From contig JAICTU010000449.1 of NCBI GenBank assembly GCA_025936205.1, forward strand, positions 1 through 7,602: a stretch of 7,602 nt of DNA, written 5' to 3'. Below the pieces are notes generated by a model, which did not search any database, had not been told where the DNA came from, and was given only the letters and a program-made list of their open reading frames with translations. A program made the position numbers and the translations under genes. Position 1 is the stretch's first letter. Each line of letters starts with the position of its first letter. Below, in pieces: positions 1 through 5,786 of this stretch. The stretch is from Polyangiaceae bacterium (GTDB taxonomy: Bacteria; Myxococcota; Polyangia; Polyangiales; Polyangiaceae).

Positions 1-1150
1 GGCTGCCGCCGCGTGCCACGGCGGCAGGGGGAACGGTGCTTCCAGCCACATTCGCGGGCGCATGGGAGCCACGCCAGGCGACGATCGCGTACGCGCTCAG
101 CGCCCCCAGAGCCAGGCCGCACAACCCCGCCGACCAGGCCACCCGCGCGTAGTTCGCGCCCTGTTGCAGCCGCGGGTCGCTGCCCCGCAACGGAGCGTTC
201 GCGGGGTGGTCGAGCGCCCCCACCACGCCCCGCACCGGCGGCAGCCGATCGGTAGCGCGCCGGCGCGGCGTATCGATGGCGCCTTCTTCGTTGCGGCCGA
301 GCCGGCGCGCGACCGCGGCCAGGCGCTCGGCGATCTCGCTCGCGGAGCCGATGCGCCGCGTGCGGTCCTTGACCAGACAGCCTTCGACGATGCCCGCGAG
401 CGCGCGATCGAGCCCGGGCACGAGCTCGAGCAGCGGCCGGTGCGGCCGCGTCATGATGTCGACCATCAGTGCGTTGTAGTTGCGCGAGGCGAACGCAGCG
501 ACGCCGGTCAGCGCCTGATACATCAGCACGCCGAGCGACCACACGTCCGTGCGCGCGTCGACTTGCTCCGCGCCGCGCGCTTGCTCGGGGCTCATGTAGA
601 GCGGGTTCCCCAGCACTGCCCCATGGCAGGTCTGAAACGCGCCATCGCTCTGCCCGAGGTGCTTGCTCACGCCGAAATCGAGAATCTTCGGGCAGATGCC
701 GTTGTGCTCGCGCGAGCGCGCCAGAAAGATGTTCGAAGCCGACAGGTCGCGGTGCACGATGCCGGCGCGGTGAGCCAGGTCGAGCGCCATGGCGATCTGC
801 GAGAAATAGGTGGCGACCTGCAGGGCGGGCAGCGTGCCATCGCGCTTGAGCCGGTCGTCGAGGCCTTCACCGACCAGCAGCTCCATCACGATGAACGGCC
901 ACCCATCGGCCGTCTGCGCGACGTCGAACACGTCGACGATGCTCGGGTGCTGCAGCTTGCCGGTGGTCTCCGCCTCGCGCACGAAGCGGTTGTACGCCTC
1001 GTCGTTGCTGGCGAACTCCTTGAGCAGGAACTTGATCGCGAAGTCGCGGTTGGTCAGCTCGTTATTGGCTGCCCACACCTCGCCCATCCCGCCGCTGGCC
1101 AGGCGCCGGAGGAGACGGTAGCGCCCCGCAATCTTCTCGCCGACTTGCAC
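1..1150 (-). CDS. Membrane-anchored eukaryotic-type Ser/Thr protein kinase (3' end outside window)
   Basis: This gene encodes a Hanks-type Ser/Thr protein kinase that would use ATP to phosphorylate proteins; its substrate is unknown. The frame is open from a GTG at 1150 to the left edge, about 383 codons, so the C-terminus is missing. Visible kinase elements in order are the glycine-rich loop (LASGGMGEVW, residues about 17-26), the ATP-binding Lys in AIKF (about 40), the helix-C Glu in REAE (about 59), the catalytic loop HRDLSASN (about 133-140), DFG (about 158), the SPE motif (about 187-189) and DVWSLG (about 202-207). The usual Lys of HRDLKxxN is Ser, a form I recall as common in myxobacterial kinases. 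A linker of about 60 residues leads to one membrane segment (about 337-359), followed by an Ala/Pro-rich, presumably extracytoplasmic stretch cut by the edge. The start is supported by AGGGAG nine bases upstream. The AT-rich patch at about 1207-1231 could hold its promoter, but no convincing -10/-35 pair is visible. Kinase identity is sure; its role is not. Confidence 0.93.
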   Translation of the reverse strand, partial: MQVGEKIAGRYRLLRRLASGGMGEVWAANNELTNRDFAIKFLLKEFASNDEAYNRFVREAETTGKLQHPSIVDVFDVAQTADGWPFIVMELLVGEGLDDRLKRDGTLPALQVATYFSQIAMALDLAHRAGIVHRDLSASNIFLARSREHNGICPKILDFGVSKHLGQSDGAFQTCHGAVLGNPLYMSPEQARGAEQVDARTDVWSLGVLMYQALTGVAAFASRNYNALMVDIMTRPHRPLLELVPGLDRALAGIVEGCLVKDRTRRIGSASEIAERLAAVARRLGRNEEGAIDTPRRRATDRLPPVRGVVGALDHPANAPLRGSDPRLQQGANYARVAWSAGLCGLALGALSAYAIVAWRGSHAPANVAGSTVPPAAVARGGS

Positions 1151-1159
1151 GGGGGGAGT

Positions 1160-1165
1160 CTCCCT
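1160..1165 (-). promoter_or_regulatory. Ribosome binding site for the kinase gene
   Basis: AGGGAG on the minus strand lies nine bases before the GTG at 1150. It favours that GTG over an in-frame TTG twelve codons upstream, which has no comparable site. Confidence 0.5.
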
Positions 1166-1231
1166 GTGCTTGCGCCCTCGGGCCAAGAAAGCCGCCCCCC
1201 GCAGACGACTTATTGATTCGATTCACAAACG

Positions 1232-1264
1232 AAAAGCACCGCGATCCTCGCGGGATCGCGGTGC
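1232..1264 (-). terminator. Intrinsic terminator downstream of the TPR gene
   Basis: A perfect 12-base inverted repeat (GCACCGCGATCC and its complement, 1236-1247 and 1253-1264) encloses a five-base loop. On the minus strand it is followed directly by TTTT (1235-1232). It lies about 50 bases past the stop of the TPR gene and before the kinase gene, so it probably ends TPR transcription and separates the two genes. The stem and T-tract are seen directly; the termination activity is inferred. Confidence 0.82.
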
Positions 1265-1284
1265 ATTTCGACAGCTCGACAACT

Positions 1285-1304
1285 GGGGGCTGCTTTCAGC
1301 CCCC
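1285..1304 (-). repeat. GC-rich hairpin just after the TPR stop codon
   Basis: A perfect eight-base inverted repeat (GGGGGCTG / CAGCCCCC) with a four-base loop begins eight bases after the TPR gene's TGA. It has no T-tract, so by itself it is a poor intrinsic terminator. With the T-tailed hairpin 20 bases further on it forms a tandem pair. It may protect the mRNA 3' end or pause RNA polymerase before the true terminator. Confidence 0.6.
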
Positions 1305-1311
1305 TAGAACA

Positions 1312-2517
1312 TCAGCGCGGGGCCGCGGGGCGGGGAGCACCGGGCCGGGGCGGAGCGCCGGCGGGAGCGGCACCCGCGTTCGCGGCCACGCCGCGCAGCG
1401 CCTGCTGTTGCTGCTGCAGGTACTGCGCGACCATGCGCGAGCGCTCGACCGCGAACTGCTTCACGTTGGCGTTGGGCGAGCCGGCGAGCGCGTTCAAGAG
1501 CCGCGTCACCTTCTCCATCTCGCGCGCCTGGAACAGCGCCTCGAAGTAGTTGTTCGCGAGCCGCACGTCGCGCGACATCTTGCCCTCGTGACGGCTCAGC
1601 AGGTTGATGATGCCCTGGAAATCCTGCTTTGCGCCGTACAGCGCCGAGAGGCTGATCAGGGCCAGCGTGTCGTCGGGATTGCGCTCGACCGCGCGCTGCG
1701 CCCAGGTGAACGCCTTGTCGCGCGTCTCTTCGGCCGCGGCATAGACGCCCTGCACGGCCACGAACGGCGCTGCCGTCTTCTTGTTGGGCTCGGCATCCGC
1801 GAGGCGCGTCACGGCCGCTTCCGCCGCCGCCTCGTTCTCCGTCTCGCGCGTGCGCGCAAACAGATACGCCCAGGCCTCGACACAGTTCGGATCGATGCTG
1901 ATCGCCTTCTCCGCCATCTGGCGCTCCAGCCCCAGATCCTCGCGAGCGCGATAGACCTTCGCCAGGTGCAGCGACGGGAAGGGGTTGTCCGGCATCAGGT
2001 TCTGCGCGCCCTTGAGCGTGCTCTCCGCCTTGTCGAACTTCTCCACCGCGACCTGCGCCACACCGAGACCCAGCCAGTCCTGCCCGCTGCCGCCGGTGGC
2101 GACGACCTTGGCCATCACCTTCTCCGCCTGCTCGTGGCGGCGGTACTTCATCAACTCCTGCGCGTAGAGCCGCCCGCGGTTCAGATCGTCGGGGTTCTCT
2201 TGCCAGTGCTTCTCCAGGCTGTTCAGCAGATCCTCGAGGCCCACGGTGATCGGCCGCCCCTGTGCGTCCTGGATCTGCACGGCGGGACCGTTGAAGCCGA
2301 GCAGCTTCCACATCTGGTCCGGCGTCACCGCCAGCGGCCCATTCTGCATGGCCGTGATCAACTCATCCGTCGGCTTCTTGAGGGGCAGCAGGATCAGCGC
2401 CCCTTGCGGAACGCCGCCCTGAAAGGCGGAGGCGGGGGCGAGAATGGCAGCGCCGCCCTCGATCTGAATGTTCGCTTCGCTGCCGCCGCCGGCATCGGGT
2501 GGGGTCGACTGGCTCAT
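1312..2517 (-). CDS. Tetratricopeptide-repeat (TPR) protein
   Basis: The product is a 401-residue protein built mainly of helical TPR-like repeats, which normally act as a scaffold for protein contacts; no enzyme motif is visible. A Gly/Ser-rich N-terminus (about 1-40) leads into a region around 45-110 of unknown fold. TPR-like helix pairs then run from about 112 to 345; the clearest are 147-180 (WLGLGVAQVAVEKFDKAE, then NP) and 181-211 (LAKVYRAREDLGLE, ending DPN). A Gln run (368-372) and an Ala/Pro/Arg-rich tail close the protein. There is no signal peptide or membrane segment, so a cytoplasmic location is likely. ATG 2517 is chosen because AGG lies seven bases upstream; the frame stays open to 2781, but that part has the character of non-coding sequence. 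The gene ends at two hairpins and is followed on the same strand by the kinase gene. Its partner and pathway are unknown. Confidence 0.88.
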   Translation of the reverse strand: MSQSTPPDAGGGSEANIQIEGGAAILAPASAFQGGVPQGALILLPLKKPTDELITAMQNGPLAVTPDQMWKLLGFNGPAVQIQDAQGRPITVGLEDLLNSLEKHWQENPDDLNRGRLYAQELMKYRRHEQAEKVMAKVVATGGSGQDWLGLGVAQVAVEKFDKAESTLKGAQNLMPDNPFPSLHLAKVYRAREDLGLERQMAEKAISIDPNCVEAWAYLFARTRETENEAAAEAAVTRLADAEPNKKTAAPFVAVQGVYAAAEETRDKAFTWAQRAVERNPDDTLALISLSALYGAKQDFQGIINLLSRHEGKMSRDVRLANNYFEALFQAREMEKVTRLLNALAGSPNANVKQFAVERSRMVAQYLQQQQQALRGVAANAGAAPAGAPPRPGAPRPAAPR

Positions 2518-2728
2518 GAACTTACCTGGCTCTCTGGGGCGGGTTCGGTGACGCGCGCCCGCGACTGAAGGGGCCCAGACCCTCTTGGGAACGTCACGCC
2601 CTGATGGCCCCACAAGTGGCCCCGAGAAGGGCCAGTCGCTCGACCGGTGCGTCGCCCCCGAAGGCCCAAGGCGAAAAAACGTGGCGCGGACGCTAGCAGT
2701 GCACACGCGACCGGGCAACGATGGAACG

Positions 2729-2755
2729 GGCCCGTGCAGGCTCGTCCCACGGGCC
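2729..2755. repeat. Inverted repeat in the divergent intergenic region
   Basis: GGCCCGTG (2729-2736) and its exact complement CACGGGCC (2748-2755) are separated by 11 bases. The spacing would suit an RNA hairpin in a long protease leader or a dimeric operator. No T-tract follows, so it is not a terminator. Confidence 0.45.
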
Positions 2756-2865
2756 GCGCCGCTGCTGCCGCACGATTTCACGCGCGAGCGCCCCTCCGGG
2801 TGGAGCGGGTGCGCCTGCGGGTGCGGCCGAAGTCGTGGCGAGGCCGTCTCCTGGACACTATAACC

Positions 2866-2870
2866 AAGGA
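2866..2870 (+). promoter_or_regulatory. Ribosome binding site for the site-2 protease gene
   Basis: AAGGA lies six bases before ATG 2877. It fixes the protease start there, although the frame remains open for 52 further codons upstream. Confidence 0.75.
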
Positions 2871-2876
2871 TACACG

Positions 2877-3911
2877 ATGAGTTGGACCGGAATCCTGGCG
2901 GCCGTTTTCGGCCTCGCGCTGCTGATGGTCGTGCACGAGTCCGGCCACCATCTGGTCGCGCGGGCCTTCAAGATGCGGGTGCTGCGCTTCAGCATCGGCT
3001 TTGGACCCCCCATCTGGCGACATCAGCCGCGCGGGAGCGAGACCATCTACCAGGTCGCGCTGGTCCCCTTCCTCGCGTACGTGCAGATCGCCGGCATGAA
3101 TCCCTTCGAGGATTCAGACCCGGACGACGAAGGTAGCTACGCCAACGCCACGCTCACCGCGCGCATCCTGACGGTCTTCGCTGGGCCGATGGCGAATTAC
3201 CTGTTCGCCTCCGTGCTGTTCTTCGGCGCGCTGATGATCGGTGGACAGCATGTGCCCACCACGATCGTCGATCTCGTGGACGGCGGCGCTGCGGAGAAGG
3301 CGGAGATGCACAACGGCGACGAGATCGTCGGCATCGCCGGCCAGAAGATCGATAACTTCGAGCAGATGCGCCAGATCATCCTGGCCAGCCCCAACCACGC
3401 GCTCGACATAGAGGTGTTGCGCGACGGCAAGCACGTCCACGTCACGGTCACCCCCGAGCCCAAGGGCGAAAACGGCGGTGGTCTGATCGGCGTGGCTCCG
3501 GCGACCACACGCCGCGAGCCGGTCGCCATCTCCGATGCCCTCTCGATCTCGATCGTGCGCCCCGCCGAGGTGGTCTACCGGCTCGTGATCGGCCTGGGCC
3601 GCATTGTCACCGGCAAGGAGAAGGCGTCGCTCACGGGTCCCGTCGGCATCAGCCGCGAAATCGGCAAGGCGGCGCACCGGGGCCTGGACGACTACCTGTA
3701 CATCCTGGCGCTGCTCAGCGCCTATCTCGGCGGCTTCAACCTGCTGCCCATTCCCGCGCTGGACGGCGGCCGGCTCATGTTCCTCATGTACGAGGGTGTG
3801 GCGCGCCGCAAACCGAATGCGCGAATAGAGGCACAAATCCACGCGATCGGGCTGTTGATGTTCCTGGCCTTGATGGTTGTCGTCTCTGTTTTCGACATCC
3901 GGGGCGAATGA
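2877..3911 (+). CDS. rseP: RseP-type site-2 protease (M50 intramembrane zinc metalloprotease)
   Basis: The product (344 residues) is an inner-membrane zinc metalloprotease of the M50/site-2 family, which cuts transmembrane segments of anti-sigma factors and similar proteins after a first cleavage. The zinc and catalytic motif HESGH is at residues 20-24 in the first membrane segment. A GFGP turn follows (41-44). A second hydrophobic segment with FAGPMANYLFA is at 101-111, one PDZ domain spans about 128-200 (core HNGDEIVGIAG), and the late motif NLLPIPALDGG is at 288-298, where Asp296 should be the third zinc ligand. A last hydrophobic segment is near 322-340. The length fits short single-PDZ family members; E. 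coli RseP is longer, with two PDZ domains. The usual GGYV of the membrane-associated loop reads LAYV here, and a short acidic insert (79-85) follows. The start is set by AAGGA. No sigma or anti-sigma gene is adjacent, so the substrate is unknown; the symbol reflects family, not proven orthology. Confidence 0.93.
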   Translation: MSWTGILAAVFGLALLMVVHESGHHLVARAFKMRVLRFSIGFGPPIWRHQPRGSETIYQVALVPFLAYVQIAGMNPFEDSDPDDEGSYANATLTARILTVFAGPMANYLFASVLFFGALMIGGQHVPTTIVDLVDGGAAEKAEMHNGDEIVGIAGQKIDNFEQMRQIILASPNHALDIEVLRDGKHVHVTVTPEPKGENGGGLIGVAPATTRREPVAISDALSISIVRPAEVVYRLVIGLGRIVTGKEKASLTGPVGISREIGKAAHRGLDDYLYILALLSAYLGGFNLLPIPALDGGRLMFLMYEGVARRKPNARIEAQIHAIGLLMFLALMVVVSVFDIRGE

Positions 3912-3919
3912 CGTAAACT

Positions 3920-3946
3920 GCGGCCCGTGAACGGGCCGCGCGTTTT
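3920..3946 (+). terminator. Terminator-like hairpin overlapping the next gene's start codon
   Basis: An all-G/C eight-base stem (GCGGCCCG at 3920-3927 and CGGGCCGC at 3932-3939) with a TGAA loop is followed three bases later by TTTT (3943-3946). It begins nine bases after the protease stop codon, where an intrinsic terminator would be expected. It also contains the GTG at 3927 used by the next gene. It may end part of the protease transcripts, mask the downstream start, or both. Confidence 0.5.
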
Positions 3947-4601
3947 CGACCGACGAACGTTTGGTGGGCTCGGCGCTCTGGCGCTCTTCGAGGCCCTAGG
4001 ATGTGCCCAACCCACGGTCGTGATGGGCGAAGGCCCGCGCGAATACGTGCCCACGGACTACGAGTCCGTGCTGCGGCGCTGGACGCGCACCCAGGACATG
4101 ATCTCGCTGAGCGCGCTCGACAACTTCCTGACGGCCACCGCCACCTACGAGTCGTGGGACTTCCGCTGGGCGTACGCCGTGCGCTACGCGGAGGACTACC
4201 GCCTCACCGTCGACCAGACGCACGCGCTGCTGCAAAACTCGCTGGCCGAGACGCAGAAGTATCACCAGTTCTACGTCGCCCTGTACGCGCAGCGCCGCTA
4301 CTGGTCCGATCTGACCGCCACGGACGCCGCCTGGATCGTACGCCTGATCGATGACCAGGGCAGCGAAACGGCGCCCATGGAGATCAAGCGCATCTCCAAC
4401 CCCGGCGCGATTGAGCTCACCTACTTCCCCTACACCACGCCCTGGCGCGTGGTGCACCAGATCCGCTTCCCGCTGATGACGCTCGATGGGCGCCCGACGG
4501 TGTCGCCGCACGCCCATTGGTTGGGGCTGCGCTTCGCGGGCGCGCAGGGAAACCAGCAGTTGCTCTGGCAGATTGAGGAGAGGTCAGGGGTCAAGGGCTA
4601 A
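3927..4601 (+). CDS. Predicted Tat-exported lipoprotein of unknown function
   Basis: I do not recognise this 224-residue protein. The N-terminus reads as a twin-arginine export signal: DRRTFGG at 8-14, a short hydrophobic stretch, then ALGC with Cys26, a plausible although non-ideal lipobox (Leu is at -2 and Ala at -3). It would therefore be exported, perhaps folded, and lipid-anchored at the cell envelope. The mature part is rich in Tyr and Trp: a helical first half (about 45-135) is followed by a half with beta character (about 140-220). No catalytic motif is visible. The start is GTG 3927, the only start before residue 33 that keeps the signal. It has no clear Shine-Dalgarno sequence and lies 15 bases after the protease stop, so it is probably translated by coupling to that gene. 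Its neighbour suggests an envelope role but proves none. The coding call is strong; the function is unknown. Confidence 0.82.
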   Translation: MNGPRVFDRRTFGGLGALALFEALGCAQPTVVMGEGPREYVPTDYESVLRRWTRTQDMISLSALDNFLTATATYESWDFRWAYAVRYAEDYRLTVDQTHALLQNSLAETQKYHQFYVALYAQRRYWSDLTATDAAWIVRLIDDQGSETAPMEIKRISNPGAIELTYFPYTTPWRVVHQIRFPLMTLDGRPTVSPHAHWLGLRFAGAQGNQQLLWQIEERSGVKG

Positions 4602-4649
4602 GGGATTCCGGAACACCCTGCCCGGCCACTTCGACGCTGCATGGCCCAA

Positions 4650-4664
4650 TCGCTCGTCGAGCGA
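4650..4664. repeat. Short palindrome between convergent genes
   Basis: TCGCTC and GAGCGA flank a three-base loop in the 70-base gap where the lipoprotein gene and the HepT-like gene converge. It could form a weak hairpin on either strand, but neither side has a T-tract. I see no better terminator in this gap. Confidence 0.25.
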
Positions 4665-4671
4665 CAAGAGC

Positions 4672-5187
4672 TCACCCCAGCGCCAGCGTCTGCACCATCC
4701 GCTCGACGTGGCTGAGCAGGGCGCCGATTCCCGCAGCCAGCTGCGGGTGCACCCGCAGCACCCGTAGCCCGTGTTCTCGTGTCTTGTCCGGATCCAGCTC
4801 CAGCACATATGCGTTGCGAAAAAAGTGCCTGAATCGTCTCAGCTCTTCGAGCTCTCGGAGGAGCTCCGGCGCCACCACCGCGGGCCGCAGACCCGGCAAT
4901 TCGATTTTCATCTGCAGCAGCAGATCTCGATGCCAGGCGGGACCTGACGGGACCTCCTCATCGAGCAAGCGCGCCACTCGCTCCAAGAGCGTCTCGAACG
5001 CAGTGTAATAGGCGTGGAGATTGACCCCGAGGACAATCAGTTCGGAACGCGGCAGACCCTGTTCGCCCTGCCAGCGGCTCATGAGAGCTGCGATCTCCGA
5101 CGCGCGCTGCCCCAAGGCATTCGAGTCCAGGCTGCCTTCGGAAAGCAGCCGAGAGAGACGCGCAATGCTCCCGGCATCAGCGCCCAT
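4672..5187 (-). CDS. HepT/HEPN-like protein, putative toxin RNase of a HepT-MntA-type pair
   Basis: This 171-residue, mostly helical protein resembles HepT-like HEPN proteins, the RNase toxins of HepT-MntA (type VII) toxin-antitoxin systems. In the known systems HepT cleaves RNA and MntA silences it by adding AMP to a Tyr in the motif RX4HXY. Family-like marks are NLHAYYTAFETLLERVA (56-72), WHRDLL (85-90) and FRHFFRNAYVLELD (119-132). In the last, Arg120 and Tyr127 fit the motif, but the His position holds Asn125 (codon AAC). I recall related HepT-like proteins that also carry RNxY, so this may be a subfamily trait and RNase activity is uncertain. The start is taken as ATG 5187, which has AAGGAA nine bases upstream and overlaps the nucleotidyltransferase gene by 11 bases. 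The open frame extends to 5289, but that part lies inside the other gene. The overlap implies coupled translation. The family call is good; the toxin role is inferred. Confidence 0.8.
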   Translation of the reverse strand: MGADAGSIARLSRLLSEGSLDSNALGQRASEIAALMSRWQGEQGLPRSELIVLGVNLHAYYTAFETLLERVARLLDEEVPSGPAWHRDLLLQMKIELPGLRPAVVAPELLRELEELRRFRHFFRNAYVLELDPDKTREHGLRVLRVHPQLAAGIGALLSHVERMVQTLALG

Positions 5188-5533
5188 GCAGGGGTATTCC
5201 TTCGCGTTCGACACGCTGCCGAAACCCGGGCGGCAGCGCCTCGAGCTCCAACAGATCCACACCGACGCCCGTGCTGCGGGTGATGGCATCCTCGATCCGG
5301 GTGGCGTCTGGTCCGCTCACGCCGCGAGTGACGAGATCGATATCACTGCGCTCGCCAAAACCGCCCCAGGCGAGGCTACCAATGAGCCAAGCTTGGCCGC
5401 CCTCCGGCAGCAGTGGCGGCACAAGTGCCTCGACGTGCCGGAGCGCCTCCGCAGCATGTCGTTCACGCTCGGCGCGGGCCCGCTGCGCGCGTTCGCGAAC
5501 CAACCGTGCAGCTGCCCGGGCGTCTACCGCCAT
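5177..5533 (-). CDS. MntA-like minimal nucleotidyltransferase, putative antitoxin
   Basis: This 118-residue protein is a small nucleotidyltransferase of the MNT/Pol-beta fold, the partner gene type of HepT-like proteins. The signature GSLAWGGFGERSDIDLV (52-68) gives the full GSX10DXD pattern with Asp64 and Asp66. A third acidic residue, Asp93 in GVDLLELE, completes the metal-binding triad, so the enzyme looks active. A highly charged Arg/Glu/Ala helix (about 6-36) precedes the domain. In described HepT-MntA systems this enzyme AMPylates and neutralises HepT. The gene is first in the pair and overlaps the HepT-like gene by 11 bases, the usual arrangement in many such operons. ATG 5533 is preferred; a GTG at 5560 (127 residues) is possible, and neither has a clear Shine-Dalgarno sequence. 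A GATAAT on the minus strand near 5600-5605 may be a -10 box, without a recognisable -35. Confidence 0.82.
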   Translation of the reverse strand: MAVDARAAARLVRERAQRARAERERHAAEALRHVEALVPPLLPEGGQAWLIGSLAWGGFGERSDIDLVTRGVSGPDATRIEDAITRSTGVGVDLLELEALPPGFRQRVEREGIPLHGR

Positions 5534-5605
5534 GATCGAAGCATCGCACGGGCGGCGCACTTCGACCAGCCCGACGCCGCTGCCGCTGCTCCACTCTGAC
5601 GATTA

Positions 5606-5617
5606 TCCTCGAGGAGG
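5606..5617 (+). promoter_or_regulatory. Perfect Shine-Dalgarno sequence adjoining a palindrome
   Basis: AGGAGG (5612-5617), followed by T at 5618, is fully complementary to the 3' end of bacterial 16S rRNA. It overlaps the ten-base palindrome TCCTCGAGGA (5606-5615). Tandem GTG codons at 5622 and 5625 lie at normal spacing and open a 34-codon frame. It lies between the divergent nucleotidyltransferase and transposase genes. Confidence 0.4.
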
Positions 5618-5621
5618 TCCA

Positions 5622-5726
5622 GTGGTGCTGCCGTTTCGCCGCATCGCTCTGCGTCTCGGGTCTGCGCGCTCGCACTCTGGCGAGGCCAGCGCCGGACCCT
5701 GGCGCCCGCCGTGGCTGGCTCAATGA
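5622..5726 (+). CDS. Possible small ORF (34 codons) before the transposase
   Basis: The tandem GTGs at 5622/5625 open a frame that ends at TGA 5724-5726 and encodes about 33-34 residues (starting with LPFRRIAL after the Val codons). The best ribosome binding site in the window precedes it. The peptide is Arg/Ser/Ala/Pro-rich, with no signal peptide or motif that I recognise. It could be a leader peptide of the transposase, a relic of a gene cut by the element, or chance. The only support is the ribosome site, so confidence is low. Confidence 0.2.
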   Translation: MVLPFRRIALRLGSARSHSGEASAGPWRPPWLAQ

Positions 5727-5786
5727 GAAGCCCCGCAATTGGTCGCTCGGCTGCATCGGCATGCCCGTCGCTGAAGCGCGGGGGCC

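Larger units (their letters stand above)
2518..2876. other. Divergent intergenic region between the TPR and site-2 protease genes
   Basis: This stretch of 359 bases separates two divergent genes and must hold both 5' regions. No reading frame here looks coding. An AGG sits before the TPR start (2525-2527) and AAGGA before the protease start. Two GGCCCC copies occur near 2596-2615, an A6 run near 2674-2680, and an inverted repeat at 2729-2755. TATAAC at 2859-2864 resembles a -10 box, but its transcript would begin inside or after the ribosome binding site and no good -35 is present. I cannot assign a promoter with confidence. Confidence 0.6.

Noticed and set aside
62..1216. Plus-strand open frame of 384 codons at the left end
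   Set aside because: It is the complement of the kinase gene, whose full set of kinase motifs reads on the minus strand; the plus-strand translation has no recognisable domain.
1304..2311. Second minus-strand frame of 335 codons inside the TPR gene
   Set aside because: It is the TPR gene read one base out of phase, rich in Arg and Gly, without repeats or motifs.
1213..2568. Plus-strand open frame of 451 codons
   Set aside because: It lies antisense to the TPR gene, runs through its terminator hairpins, and reads as Arg/Leu/His-rich sequence typical of a GC-rich shadow.
2518..2781. N-terminal extension of the TPR protein back to 2781
   Set aside because: The extension has no ribosome site and unlikely composition, while ATG 2517 has a spaced AGG and a sensible N-terminus.
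2859..2864. TATAAC as the promoter -10 box of the site-2 protease gene
   Set aside because: Transcription would start after or inside the AAGGA ribosome site, and the expected -35 position matches poorly.
3114..3842. Minus-strand frame of 242 codons
   Set aside because: It is antisense to the site-2 protease, whose motifs are unambiguous.
5021..5726. Plus-strand frames of 192 and 151 codons over the TA-like genes
   Set aside because: They are antisense to the HepT/MntA-like pair and lack any recognisable domain. Only the short end after 5606, with its ribosome site, was kept as a low-confidence small ORF.
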